From Paenibacillus tyrphae (lineage in GTDB: Bacteria > Bacillota > Bacilli > Paenibacillales > NBRC-103111), in the NCBI RefSeq assembly GCF_024158745.1, contig NZ_JAMZAW010000024.1, positions 62,001 through 126,000 on the forward strand: 64,000 nucleotides of DNA. The letters are read 5' to 3'. A model generated the notes under the pieces. It had not been told where the DNA came from. It ran no database searches and saw only the letters and a program-made list of their open reading frames with translations. Position 1 is the stretch's first letter. Each line of letters starts with the position of its first letter. Below, one piece after another: positions 23,686-32,940 of the stretch. Both the position numbers and the translations under genes were made by a program.

Positions 23686-25716
23686 ATGAGTTCGAATCGA
23701 AAAAGCATGATGTCCGGACCTATCGTCCGGAATGCGATAAAAGAAAGCTTCGTGAAGCTGAATCCGGTCACGATGATGAAAAATCCGGTGATGTTCGTGG
23801 TCGAGGTAGGCACGCTCGTCGTGCTGTTAATGACGCTGCTGCCGGGGTATTTCGGAACGGAAGAGAGCGTCGGCTTCAACTTCACCGTATTTGTCATCCT
23901 GTTGTTCACGGTGCTGTTCGCGAACTTCGCGGAGGCGCTCGCCGAAGGGCGCGGGAAGGCGCAGGCCGACTCGCTCAAGAAATCGAAGAAGGAAATTACC
24001 GCGAACAAAGTGACAGGAGCCGGCGTGAAGCAGGTTCCCTCCACCGAGCTGCGGAAGGGCGATATCGTCATCGTATCCCAAGGCGAAATGATTCCCGGCG
24101 ACGGCGAAGTGATCGAAGGGCTGGCGTCTGTAGACGAATCGGCGATCACCGGGGAATCCGCTCCGGTTATTAAGGAAGCCGGAGGCGACTTCAGCTCGGT
24201 AACCGGGGGGACCCGGGTGGTGAGCGACAAGATCCGGGTGCGCATTACGAGCGACCCCGGCGAATCGTTCATCGACCGGATGATTTCCTTGGTCGAAGGC
24301 GCGAAGCGGCAGAAGACGCCGAACGAAATTGCGCTGAACACGCTGCTCACCAGCTTGACGCTCATTTTCCTCATCGTCGTCGTCACGCTCGCCCCGATTG
24401 CCCGCTATCTGGAGATTGAGCTGCAAATCCCGGTGCTGATCGCGCTGCTGGTCTGCTTGATTCCGACCACGATCGGCGGTCTGCTGTCGGCGATTGGGAT
24501 CGCCGGGATGGACCGGGTGACCCAGTTCAACGTATTGGCGATGTCGGGGAAAGCCGTTGAAGCATCCGGCGACATCAACACGATGATTCTCGACAAAACG
24601 GGCACGATTACGTTCGGGAACCGGATGGCGAGCGAGTTCGTGCCGGTCGGCTCGGCGGATTCCGATACGGTGGCGGAGTGGGCTGCGATCAGCTCGGTCA
24701 AAGACGAGACGCCGGAAGGCCGCTCCGTGCTGGAGCTGATGAAAAAGCAGAACTTTTCGTTCGACCAAGCCCTTGCGGAGGGCGGCGAATTTATCGAGTT
24801 CAAGGCCGAGACCCGGATGAGCGGCATCGACCTGACGGATGGCCGCAAGGTGCGTAAAGGCGCCGTGGATGCGGTGAAAAAGTGGGTGCAGGCGCAGGGC
24901 GGCATCATTCCGGCCGATCTGGAAGCGAAGGGCAATGCGATCGCCTCCGAAGGCGGCACGCCGCTGGCGGTGGCCGTGGACCGCGAAATATTCGGTTTGA
25001 TTTATTTGAAGGATACCGTCAAGCCCGGCATGCGGGAGCGGTTCGAGCAGCTGCGCAAGATGGGCATCAAGACGATCATGTGTACGGGCGACAATCCGCT
25101 GACGGCCGCTACGATTGCCCGGGAGGCCGGGGTGGACGATTTTATCGCGGAGAGCAAGCCGGAGGACAAAATCGCCGTCATCCGGCGCGAACAGGCCGAA
25201 GGCAAGCTGGTTGCGATGACCGGCGACGGGACGAACGACGCGCCGGCGCTGGCGCAAGCCGACGTGGGCCTCGCGATGAACAGCGGGACGGTGGCGGCGA
25301 AGGAGGCGGCCAACATGGTCGATCTCGATTCCGATCCGTCCAAAATTATCGAAGTCGTGGCGATCGGCAAGCAGCTTCTGATGACCCGCGGCGCGCTGAC
25401 GACGTTCAGTATCGCCAATGACGTGGCGAAATATTTTGCCATCATCCCGGCGATGTTCACGCTGGCGATTCCGCAGATGGAAGCCCTGAACATCATGAAG
25501 CTCGGCTCGCCGATGTCGGCGATTCTCTCGGCGCTTATTTTCAACGCGATCATTATCCCGCTGCTGATTCCGCTGGCGATGAAAGGCGTAACCTACAAGC
25601 CGATGAGCTCAACGCAGCTATTGCGCCGCAATTTGTTCCTGTACGGGCTCGGTGGGGTGCTGGTGCCGTTCGTCGGCATCAAGCTGATTGATCTGGCGGT
25701 TCATCTCTGGATTTAA
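23686..25716 (+). CDS. kdpB: KdpB, P-type ATPase subunit
   Basis: A 676-residue P-type ATPase of the IA class. The phosphorylated Asp lies in ILDKTGTITFGNR near residue 305. TGES lies in the actuator domain, KGAVDAV in the nucleotide domain, and TGDGTNDAPALAQADVG in the hinge. It drives K+ through KdpA by ATP hydrolysis. All catalytic motifs are intact and the length matches the family. It starts after GAGGGGAG and is co-transcribed with kdpA. Confidence 0.97.
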   Translation: MSSNRKSMMSGPIVRNAIKESFVKLNPVTMMKNPVMFVVEVGTLVVLLMTLLPGYFGTEESVGFNFTVFVILLFTVLFANFAEALAEGRGKAQADSLKKSKKEITANKVTGAGVKQVPSTELRKGDIVIVSQGEMIPGDGEVIEGLASVDESAITGESAPVIKEAGGDFSSVTGGTRVVSDKIRVRITSDPGESFIDRMISLVEGAKRQKTPNEIALNTLLTSLTLIFLIVVVTLAPIARYLEIELQIPVLIALLVCLIPTTIGGLLSAIGIAGMDRVTQFNVLAMSGKAVEASGDINTMILDKTGTITFGNRMASEFVPVGSADSDTVAEWAAISSVKDETPEGRSVLELMKKQNFSFDQALAEGGEFIEFKAETRMSGIDLTDGRKVRKGAVDAVKKWVQAQGGIIPADLEAKGNAIASEGGTPLAVAVDREIFGLIYLKDTVKPGMRERFEQLRKMGIKTIMCTGDNPLTAATIAREAGVDDFIAESKPEDKIAVIRREQAEGKLVAMTGDGTNDAPALAQADVGLAMNSGTVAAKEAANMVDLDSDPSKIIEVVAIGKQLLMTRGALTTFSIANDVAKYFAIIPAMFTLAIPQMEALNIMKLGSPMSAILSALIFNAIIIPLLIPLAMKGVTYKPMSSTQLLRRNLFLYGLGGVLVPFVGIKLIDLAVHLWI

Positions 25717-25754
25717 TAGGTAAAGACCATCGTTCATTTTTTCACTGTCAAGAT

Positions 25755-25783
25755 TTGTAGAGAAAACAACTTGGAGATATGAT
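25755..25783 (+). promoter_or_regulatory. Possible internal promoter before kdpC
   Basis: TTGTAG (25755-25760) and TATGAT (25778-25783) are 17 bp apart in the unusually long 90-bp gap between kdpB and kdpC. It may let the distal genes escape the riboswitches. Predicted by eye only. Confidence 0.3.
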
Positions 25784-25806
25784 ATATAGAAAGGGAATGA
25801 TTCCTT

Positions 25807-26421
25807 ATGGTAAGCCGCGTCAATCATGAAGGGGCCGAAACGGCCTGCTTCTCGCTCAGTATTGCCGTACGCGCTTCGCTCGTGTTTATTGTCGTATGCG
25901 GTCTTATTTACCCGCTCGTCTCGACCGGAATCGCGCAGGCGATTTTCCCGGCTCAGGCGAACGGCAGTCTGGTTCAAGACCGCAGCGGCGCTGTAGTCGG
26001 CTCCGAACTGATCGGGCAAAAATTCAGCGATCCGAAATATTTTCAGGGACGCGTATCGAGTATTGATTATAAAGCCGATGCCTCGGGCTCGAATAACTAT
26101 GCGCCGTCGAACCCCGAGCTGGTGAAGCGGACGCAGGAATCGATCGAGGCCTGGAAGACGGCTAATCCGGGCGTGCCGGTCAGCGAAGTTCCGATCGACC
26201 TGCTGACCAACTCCGGTTCGGGTCTCGATCCTCATATTTCCCCGAAGGCCGCCCAAGCGCAAGTGCCGCGGATCAGCAAGCTGACGGGGATCAGCGAAGC
26301 GGACCTCGGGAAGTTAGTGGAGCGCCAAACGGAAGGGCGGGATCTCGGCGTATTCGGCGAGCCTCGCGTGAACGTGCTGAAGCTGAACTTGGCGCTTACC
26401 GAAATGATGACGAAAAAGTAG
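25807..26421 (+). CDS. kdpC: KdpC, accessory subunit of the K+ ATPase
   Basis: A 204-residue protein with one N-terminal helix (about 16-40; CGLIYPLVSTGIAQAIFP) and a soluble domain. Family segments include GSELIGQKFSDPKYFQGR, NYAPSNPEL, LLTNSGSGLDPHIS and the C-terminal GEPRVNVLKLNLAL. KdpC helps K+ loading of the KdpA-KdpB complex. AAAGGGAATG precedes the ATG. The next gene starts 21 bases after its stop. Confidence 0.96.
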   Translation: MVSRVNHEGAETACFSLSIAVRASLVFIVVCGLIYPLVSTGIAQAIFPAQANGSLVQDRSGAVVGSELIGQKFSDPKYFQGRVSSIDYKADASGSNNYAPSNPELVKRTQESIEAWKTANPGVPVSEVPIDLLTNSGSGLDPHISPKAAQAQVPRISKLTGISEADLGKLVERQTEGRDLGVFGEPRVNVLKLNLALTEMMTKK

Positions 26422-26442
26422 TGTAAAAGGAGCTGTTGTGTC

Positions 26443-27690
26443 TTGTCCGGAAAAGCCAAACATACCGCCGCCGTGTCGCTCGGCGTCATGGCCGCGGGAT
26501 TCGCGGCGACCATACCGTGGGCGGATCATACGTGGGTACGCCTGCTGCAAAGCGGATTCGAAGCGGGACTTGTAGGGGGGCTAGCCGATTGGTTTGCCGT
26601 GACCGCCTTGTTCCGCCATCCGCTGGGTATTCCAATCCCGCATACCGCGCTGCTGCCGAATAACCGGAAGCGGGTAACGGAGGCGCTCATTACCACCGTC
26701 GAGCAGGAGCTGATCAGCAAAGAAAGCATCCGCAGCAAGCTCGGCGGGCTGAAGATCGTTTCGCGCGGGCTGGAAGCGGCCGACCGGGTTTTGGAATCCG
26801 ACAAGACGCAGCAGAGCATCGCGGTATTGTGCGAGCGGCTGCTGGACTATATCCCATGGGATCGTATACCCGCGCTGCTGGAGAAGGAAATCCGGCAGCG
26901 CATTGACGCGTTGGAGGCCGCACCGGCTCTCCGCAAAGTGCTGGATCAAGTGTACCAGCATCAGGGCGACGAGAAGGCGCTTGATTTTTTGCTGGATTTG
27001 GCCGAGCAGCTTGTATTGACGAGAGAAACGCAGCACCGGCTCGGCGCGATGGCTGCGCAGGCGATGCATGGGCTTCAGACGAACGGATTTATGCAGCTCG
27101 CGGTTAATGCGTTTCTCGGCTTCTATAATGAAGAAAAGCTTGGGGCGATGATCCAGCAGTTTGTGTGGAACGCCATCCGCGACATGAAGCGGCAGGGGAA
27201 CAAAAACCGGCTGGCGCTGCTGGCGGAGCTGCGCGTTCGGCTGGAGCGTTGGCTGGCCGATCCGGAGACGGAGGATACGTTAAACGCTTGGAAGATCCGG
27301 CTGTTGGATAACTTGGACCTCACCGCCCGGACGGAGCGATGGGTGGAGCAGTTGAAGGAGCGGCTGGTGGAAACGGTGCGCGCGCCGGAGTTTGCCGAGC
27401 GCTATGCGATTCCTTTTCTGAAAGAGCTGCTGAATCGGATTCGGGAAGACGAGCAGGGCATGGAGAAGCTGGAGCAGTGGGTCCATGAGCAGCTTGGCCG
27501 CTGGGTGGAGGCGAACCATTCCAAAATCGGCGCTTTGATCCGGGAGAATGTGGACCGGTTCGACAATGAGACACTGATTGCATTAATGGAAGATAAAATT
27601 GGAAGCGACTTGCAGTGGATTCGGGTCAACGGCGCGCTATGCGGCTTTTTGATCGGATTGGTGCTGGGAACGGTCAAAATGTTCGTCTGA
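26443..27690 (+). CDS. DUF445-family membrane protein within the kdp operon
   Basis: A 415-residue protein with an N-terminal helix (about 9-26), the family signature EAGLVGGLADWFAVTALFRHPLGIPIPHT, a long amphipathic helical middle and a final helix (GALCGFLIGLVLGTVKMFV). DUF445 proteins are membrane-associated and of unknown function. The start is TTG 26443, ten bases after AAGGAG. It lies between kdpC and the KdpD-like gene with gaps of 21 and 29 bases, so it belongs to the operon; its role in K+ uptake is unexplained. Confidence 0.88.
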   Translation: MSGKAKHTAAVSLGVMAAGFAATIPWADHTWVRLLQSGFEAGLVGGLADWFAVTALFRHPLGIPIPHTALLPNNRKRVTEALITTVEQELISKESIRSKLGGLKIVSRGLEAADRVLESDKTQQSIAVLCERLLDYIPWDRIPALLEKEIRQRIDALEAAPALRKVLDQVYQHQGDEKALDFLLDLAEQLVLTRETQHRLGAMAAQAMHGLQTNGFMQLAVNAFLGFYNEEKLGAMIQQFVWNAIRDMKRQGNKNRLALLAELRVRLERWLADPETEDTLNAWKIRLLDNLDLTARTERWVEQLKERLVETVRAPEFAERYAIPFLKELLNRIREDEQGMEKLEQWVHEQLGRWVEANHSKIGALIRENVDRFDNETLIALMEDKIGSDLQWIRVNGALCGFLIGLVLGTVKMFV

Positions 27691-27719
27691 CGCCGTGGGA
27701 GAAGAGAGGCGAACTCAGG

Positions 27720-30053
27720 ATGGGGACGGAAACGTTCAAGCGAAAAACACCAGAGGAAATTTTACGGTCCATCTCCAAGCTTCATCAAGGGCGGCTGAAA
27801 GTGTATATCGGGGCCGTAAGCGGGTCGGGGAAGACGTATCACATGCTCCGGGAAGGACAGCTGCTGAAGGAACAGGGAATCGACGTTGTCATCTGCGCCG
27901 TTTCCACGATGCAGCGGCCGGAAACGATGCGGCAGATCGGCGATTTGGAGCGGGTGTCCAGCATCCACTGGCAGAAAGACGGCGTAGATAAGAAGGATTT
28001 GAATCTGGAAGCGCTCACCGAGCGCAATCCCGAGGTCGTGCTGGTCGACGGCTTGGCGCACCAGAACCGTGAAGGGGCTCTTTATCCGACGCGGCTCGAG
28101 GATATCCGGTACCTGCTCAGCAAGGGCATCAGCGTCATTACGACGGTCAATGTGTACGAGCTGGAGGGCGCAACGGAGCTGGCCCAGAAGCTAACCGGCA
28201 TCGAGGTGCGGGAAACGGTGCCGTCCGATACGCTGGAGCTGGCCGACGAAGTCGTGTTGATCGATGCGACGCCGGAGATGATTTTGAGCCGCGTCGAGGA
28301 AGGCAGTGTGAAGGCGCAGAAGGGCGCGGGCGTATTCAAACGGGGCAATCTCGCAGTGCTCCGGGAGCTGGCGCTGCGGCTCGTGGCGGAAGGCGTCAAC
28401 GATTCGCTGGAGAAGCACCGCGAAGAGCTCGGGCTGATCGGACCGTCGGGCGCGGCCGAACGCATTCTTGTATCCGCTCAATATCACTGGAACGGCTCGA
28501 TTTATGTGCGGCGGGGCCAGCAGATCGCGAAGCGGCTGAATGGCGACCTGCTTGTCGTTGCTTTTGTTGATCGGAAGAAGGACTTATCCAAAGAAGAAGC
28601 GGCATTCAAACGGTCGATGGTCAAGCTGGCGGAGAAGGTCGGCGGGGTGTTCGAAGAGCTGCCGCTGTGCGGGCGCCGTTCCTTGCCCGGTGTGCTGGTG
28701 AACTATGCGCTGGCGCATAGTGTAACGCGCATCGTCCTTGGGCACTCCAAGCAGACGTTATGGCAGGAGCTGTGGCAAGGGTCCATCGTGCACGATATGC
28801 TCAAACGGACGCGCAATGTCGATATTTTTATTGTGGCGGACCGGGCAGCGCATGAGGGCGAGCGTATTCTGCCGACCAAGCAGACCAAGCGGCAGAAAGC
28901 GTCCGATCTGTACCGCCGGCTCAGCTCGGATGAGGTCGAACGGGAGATCGAGCAGCTTCGCAAAGGCCGGTTCAAGGTGTATATCGGCGCGGCTCCGGGC
29001 GTCGGCAAAACGTATACGATGCTGAGGGAAGGCAACGATCTACTGAAAAAGGGGATCGGCGTGCAGATCGGGCTGCTGGAAACGCACGGCCGGAAGGAGA
29101 CACAGGCGCAGATCGGCGAACTGCAGACGATCCCGCGGCAGGTGATCGATTACCGCGGCACGAAGCTGGAGGAAATGGATACCGACGAGATCATTCGGCG
29201 CAAGCCCGAGGTCGTGCTGGTCGACGAGCTGGCGCATACGAACGTGCCGGGCAGCAGGAACAAGAAGCGTTACGAAGATGTGCTGGAGCTGTTATCGGCA
29301 GGCATTTCGGTCATCTCGACGGTGAATGTACAGCATCTGGAAAGCTTGAACGACGCGGTGGAGAAGCTCACCGGAGTTCGTGTCCGGGAGACGGTGCCGG
29401 ACCATATTTTGCGTTTGGCCGACGAGGTTCAACTGATCGACGTCGCGCCGCAGACGCTCCAGCAGCGTATGAGAGAGGGGCGGATTTACGCGCTCGACAA
29501 GGTGGATCAAGCGCTCGGTCATTTTTTTCGTACCGTGAATTTGATTGCGCTGCGGGAGCTGGCTCTGCGCGAAATTGCCGACGACGTGGATGAACGGCTG
29601 GAATCGTACGAGCGAAAAAGCTCGCTTCGCGGTCCATGGCGCAGACAGGAATCGATCTTTGTCTGCGTGGACGTCACTCCGGAGGCCGAGCGGTTGATCC
29701 GGCGCGGCTTTCGCATTGCTCATCGGCTGAAAGCCGTATGGCATGTGGCCTTCGTCCAGCTCGGCAGCGGGGCGCAGAGCAGCGAGCTGTCCGCCCGCTT
29801 GGAGCAGCTTCGCAAGCTGACGGAGCGGCTCGGCGGCGTCTTCGAGGTGCACCGGGCGGAACATCGGCGGCGTCTGCCGGAAGTGCTGGCTGCCAAGGCC
29901 GATGCTTGTCAGGCGACGCAGCTCGTTATCGGCCAATCCAGCAAGCCTTCCTGGAAGGAAGCGATGCAGGGCTCGGTCGTGAAAAAGCTGCTGCGCCGCT
30001 CCCGGCATATCGATGTGCTTGTCGTAGCGGATGCGGAGACCAATCTGGGTTGA
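27720..30053 (+). CDS. KdpD-like protein: two sensor/Usp units, no histidine kinase (KdpN-like)
   Basis: A 777-residue soluble protein built from two tandem copies of the KdpD N-terminal unit. Copy 1 (about 12-380) has a Walker A, GAVSGSGKT, a weakened VLVDGLAHQN Walker B region and a Usp-like half. Copy 2 (about 395-775) has GAAPGVGKT, VLVDELAHTNVPGSRNKKRY and a second Usp half. There are no KdpD membrane helices and no kinase domain, and no KdpE gene is present in the window. In other Firmicutes the Usp part of KdpD binds c-di-AMP, so this may sense K+, ATP or c-di-AMP without phosphorelay (inference). From memory, truncated forms are called KdpN in Alicyclobacillus. Confidence 0.85.
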   Translation: MGTETFKRKTPEEILRSISKLHQGRLKVYIGAVSGSGKTYHMLREGQLLKEQGIDVVICAVSTMQRPETMRQIGDLERVSSIHWQKDGVDKKDLNLEALTERNPEVVLVDGLAHQNREGALYPTRLEDIRYLLSKGISVITTVNVYELEGATELAQKLTGIEVRETVPSDTLELADEVVLIDATPEMILSRVEEGSVKAQKGAGVFKRGNLAVLRELALRLVAEGVNDSLEKHREELGLIGPSGAAERILVSAQYHWNGSIYVRRGQQIAKRLNGDLLVVAFVDRKKDLSKEEAAFKRSMVKLAEKVGGVFEELPLCGRRSLPGVLVNYALAHSVTRIVLGHSKQTLWQELWQGSIVHDMLKRTRNVDIFIVADRAAHEGERILPTKQTKRQKASDLYRRLSSDEVEREIEQLRKGRFKVYIGAAPGVGKTYTMLREGNDLLKKGIGVQIGLLETHGRKETQAQIGELQTIPRQVIDYRGTKLEEMDTDEIIRRKPEVVLVDELAHTNVPGSRNKKRYEDVLELLSAGISVISTVNVQHLESLNDAVEKLTGVRVRETVPDHILRLADEVQLIDVAPQTLQQRMREGRIYALDKVDQALGHFFRTVNLIALRELALREIADDVDERLESYERKSSLRGPWRRQESIFVCVDVTPEAERLIRRGFRIAHRLKAVWHVAFVQLGSGAQSSELSARLEQLRKLTERLGGVFEVHRAEHRRRLPEVLAAKADACQATQLVIGQSSKPSWKEAMQGSVVKKLLRRSRHIDVLVVADAETNLG

Positions 30054-30079
30054 TCTACGGGAAGGAGACGTTTAACAGG

Positions 30080-31108
30080 ATGAAAATTCAAGAGCTGGCC
30101 CGGCGGCTGAACGTCTCGACCCGGGCGATCCGATTTTATGAGGAAAAAGGCCTCCTGTCGCCCGCCAAACATCCGGACAACGGCTACCGCCGCTTTACGG
30201 AGGAGGACGCTTGGCGGTTGCAGACGATTCTTGCGCTGCGGGAGGCCGGCATTGCCGTAGACGATATTCGGACCGTGCTGGAGCGGACGGACCGGGCGGA
30301 AACGGACGAGGTCCGGCGCTATTTGGAGCTGCAGCGTTCGGCTCTTTACGGGCAGTGGCTGCAGCTTCGGGAGACGCTTGCCCTGTTGGACGGCATGATC
30401 GAGCGGACGGAAGACGAGCCGGTATCACTTCGGCACCGTTGGCATGCGCTGGCCGAACGGGCCAAGGCAAGCAAGTCGATTCGCGATTCATGGGCCGATC
30501 TCTGGAACTTCGATGCGCTGTCCGAGCAATGGGAGCTTAACGGCAGCGCCGGCTTGGGGCCGCATGTGCCGACGGAGCCCGCTTACTCGCGCATATTGGC
30601 CCAGGCCGCAGAGTGGGTTGCTCCGCAGCCCGGCGAGTGGGGACTCGACATCGGAACGGGTACCGGCGGTTTTGCTTCCCGCTTGCTCGTAAGCGGCGTG
30701 CGCATGGTCGGTATCGACCAATCGGCCGAAATGCTAAGGCGCTGCCGCATGCAATTGCCGGCTCTGGAGACAAGAATCGGCAATCTGCTGTCCGTTCCGT
30801 CGTTTGACGGACAATTCGATTTCGTCGTGACCAGCTTTGCATTCCATCATTTGACGGAAGCGCAGCAGCCGCTCGCACTGGCCGAGATGGCCCGGGTATT
30901 GAAAGCGAAGGGGCGCATCGCCATCGTGGATTGGATGGATGCCCCTGATGATCTATATGCGGCAAGCGGAACGGCTCCCGGCGAAGAGCATTATGCCGAA
31001 TCGCAGCGGTTGATCGCTTGGTTTGAGACCCATGGATTTCGCGCGGAAACCGTGAGCTTGGACCAAGCCTCCGTCAGCTTGGTGCTCGCGGTCCGCGCTC
31101 CGTTATGA
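30080..31108 (+). CDS. MerR-family regulator fused to a SAM-dependent methyltransferase
   Basis: A 342-residue fusion. Residues 1-70 are a MerR winged helix (QELARRLNVSTRAIRFYEEKG, then NGYRRF), followed by a dimerisation coiled coil (about 75-125). From about 175 a class I methyltransferase begins, with motif I WGLDIGTGTGGFASRLL near residue 190, the SAM-binding acidic GIDQSAEMLRRC, and SFAFHHLTEAQQPLAL. The effector domain of MerR is thus replaced by an enzyme, so it could both sense and modify a small molecule. AGGAG precedes the ATG; the gene follows the kdp operon by 26 bases and may be co-transcribed. Confidence 0.85.
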   Translation: MKIQELARRLNVSTRAIRFYEEKGLLSPAKHPDNGYRRFTEEDAWRLQTILALREAGIAVDDIRTVLERTDRAETDEVRRYLELQRSALYGQWLQLRETLALLDGMIERTEDEPVSLRHRWHALAERAKASKSIRDSWADLWNFDALSEQWELNGSAGLGPHVPTEPAYSRILAQAAEWVAPQPGEWGLDIGTGTGGFASRLLVSGVRMVGIDQSAEMLRRCRMQLPALETRIGNLLSVPSFDGQFDFVVTSFAFHHLTEAQQPLALAEMARVLKAKGRIAIVDWMDAPDDLYAASGTAPGEEHYAESQRLIAWFETHGFRAETVSLDQASVSLVLAVRAPL

Positions 31109-31238
31109 ACCTCCTGTGTGAAAGCCTATCCCCAATCCCTCCAATTGTTCCACATAATAACACACATTCCTCCCGAGCCAGAAGAGTCATACTAGCTTAG
31201 AAAGCGGTAGACCTGCGATGGCCGGAGGGATGATGTTC

Positions 31239-32132
31239 ATGAGCCTAAAAAACCGAAAAGCTGTTTCTATTTTTTATTGTTTGGTATGGTTGATTTTGTG
31301 CGTTTTGGCCGGATGCAGCCCTGAGAAGGGAGAACTCCATACGAGCGCCGGGCAAAAGCCTATTGCCGGCAAGGCTTCGTACGGTGAAGAGGAGCCGATC
31401 CTATCCGGCTTCCAGATGATCGCCGAGTATGCGGCAAAGCCCTATGCTATCGTCGGAACGGACCAGCCATCCCCCGAACAGGGGAGCAGGAAGAAAAAGG
31501 CTTACCTCACTTTCGACGACGGACCCTCCCGCCAAACCAAACATATCTTGTGCATTTTAAGGGAAAAAGGCGTTAAGGCAACTTTTTTCGTTACGGGAAA
31601 ATCGTCTCCGGAGCTTCAATCGTACTACAAGCTCATCGTGAACGAAGGGCATAACTTAGGAAATCATACATATTCGCACAAGTATAGCTACATTTATTCC
31701 TCCATCGGGGCATATCGAAAGGATACGGAAAAATTAAACGATTTATTGACTCGAACAGCAGGAGTCAGACCGGATATTTTTCGTTTTCCGGGAGGTTCTG
31801 ACAATCATTTGAGCCGCAAAGCGGGCGGACGTCACATCATGGCGAAAATTGCCCGGGAAATGACTAATATTGGATACCAATACTTCGATTGGAACGTGAG
31901 TTCGACAGATGCCGCCGCAGTTACACTGCCTAAACAGGATATATTGGCATCCGTACGGACGAACAGCCGCGGGAAAAATCAAATCATCGTGCTCATGCAC
32001 GACGATGACCATAAGACGACCACGGTGGAGGCGCTCCCGGAAGCGATCGATTGGTTGAAAAAGCAAGGCTACCAGTTCGAGACATTATCGAAATCCTCTT
32101 TTGTTTTTCAATTTTTGCATCCGCCCGGCTAA
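31239..32132 (+). CDS. Polysaccharide deacetylase lipoprotein (NodB domain)
   Basis: A 297-residue protein. The signal peptide ends in VLAGC, predicting an outer-face lipoprotein. The NodB domain covers about 85-280: TFDDGPS (catalytic and metal Asp), HTYSH (metal His pair), FRFPGGSDN, and late IVLMHDDDH. These residues support metal-dependent removal of acetyl groups from peptidoglycan or another glycan. ATG 31239 is chosen because GGAGGG lies between it and the earlier in-frame ATG 31218. Its base composition is more AT-rich than its neighbours. Spore or envelope modification is a likely context. Confidence 0.87.
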   Translation: MSLKNRKAVSIFYCLVWLILCVLAGCSPEKGELHTSAGQKPIAGKASYGEEEPILSGFQMIAEYAAKPYAIVGTDQPSPEQGSRKKKAYLTFDDGPSRQTKHILCILREKGVKATFFVTGKSSPELQSYYKLIVNEGHNLGNHTYSHKYSYIYSSIGAYRKDTEKLNDLLTRTAGVRPDIFRFPGGSDNHLSRKAGGRHIMAKIAREMTNIGYQYFDWNVSSTDAAAVTLPKQDILASVRTNSRGKNQIIVLMHDDDHKTTTVEALPEAIDWLKKQGYQFETLSKSSFVFQFLHPPG

Positions 32133-32190
32133 TTATTTTGGCAAAGCCTTCGCATACTAACATCATCATGAAGGGAGATGAATCTGCGCG

Positions 32191-32328
32191 ATGGCACAAC
32201 AGCAATCGGGATCTGGAGATTCCAAGGAACAAAAGCGGCAGGCAAACGCCAATCAGGCCGGAGCCGATAGTGATGCAGCCGAAACTCGGAATAAAAAACT
32301 GAACGGTCCGAACCGTCCGTCCACCTGA
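32191..32328 (+). CDS. Small hydrophilic protein, 45 residues
   Basis: ATG 32191 lies about 12 bases after GGGAG. The product begins MAQQQSGSGDSKEQKRQANA and has no hydrophobic stretch; Gln, Asn, Lys and Ala dominate, as in small spore coat or SASP-like proteins. It sits between the deacetylase and the DUF3905 gene, 25 bases from the latter, so the three may form one transcript. The family is not recognised. Confidence 0.5.
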   Translation: MAQQQSGSGDSKEQKRQANANQAGADSDAAETRNKKLNGPNRPST

Positions 32329-32353
32329 ACAGGGCAGAGGAGAGGAACAGCTC

Positions 32354-32782
32354 ATGAACGATAAGGAAAATCGGGATAAAAACGCATCGTACGAGCAGGT
32401 CGATACCGGCATTTCGTATAACGCCAAGAACGATCCGGAGCTTGATCCTTTTGAAATTAATTTTCATCAGGAATTTCATCAAAATCGTGGTCCGCGCGAG
32501 GCGTTCGTGAACGAATACGGCGTGCTGATCGGAGATCACATATACCAATCGGACCAATCCCCGCTTGAACAATGGAGCGATGAGACCGATCCGGCCATTA
32601 TGTCCGGGGACCAATGGGTGCATCCGTATAAAGACGTAGGCTTTCAGACGACGGAAAACCGCGAGCTCTTCGAGCAGGGAATCGTACCGCAAGGCTACCC
32701 GTTCATGCATTCGGACAAAGATGTGGCCTACAAAGCGTATCCGAGCGGCGAGCCCGACGAGAAGGATGCCGATAAAAAATAA
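32354..32782 (+). CDS. DUF3905-like protein
   Basis: A 142-residue acidic soluble protein. DPFEINFHQEFHQNRGPR and DQWVHPYKDVGFQTTENREL resemble the DUF3905 family found in spore-forming Firmicutes; no function is known. A GCAGAGGAGAGG site precedes ATG 32354. The C-terminus is charged and disordered. It probably shares a transcript with the small protein upstream. A long GCTCCGGCT/AGCCGGAGC hairpin without a T-run lies 15-50 bases past the stop. Confidence 0.7.
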   Translation: MNDKENRDKNASYEQVDTGISYNAKNDPELDPFEINFHQEFHQNRGPREAFVNEYGVLIGDHIYQSDQSPLEQWSDETDPAIMSGDQWVHPYKDVGFQTTENRELFEQGIVPQGYPFMHSDKDVAYKAYPSGEPDEKDADKK

Positions 32783-32857
32783 CGGCGGAAAGTGTGCTCC
32801 GGCTGCAGTTTCAGTGCAAGCCGGAGCGTGCTGTAGAGAGAAGTTGGCAAGAATGCC

Positions 32858-32885
32858 TTGCTTTCGACTCATGCCGTTGTATAAT
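32858..32885 (+). promoter_or_regulatory. SigA-type promoter of the bacilliredoxin gene
   Basis: TTGCTT (32858-32863) and TATAAT (32880-32885) are 16 bp apart. A 50-base leader follows, ending in AAAGGAGTG. Confidence 0.6.
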
Positions 32886-32940
32886 GGACATAGGAAACTT
32901 TATATACCTTTATGTTAGTTCAAAGGAGTGAAAGCTTAAC

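Noticed and set aside
23827..25257. A 476-codon minus-strand frame opposite kdpB
   Set aside because: Shadow caused by high GC; composition is Arg/His-rich and kdpB motifs on the other strand are complete.
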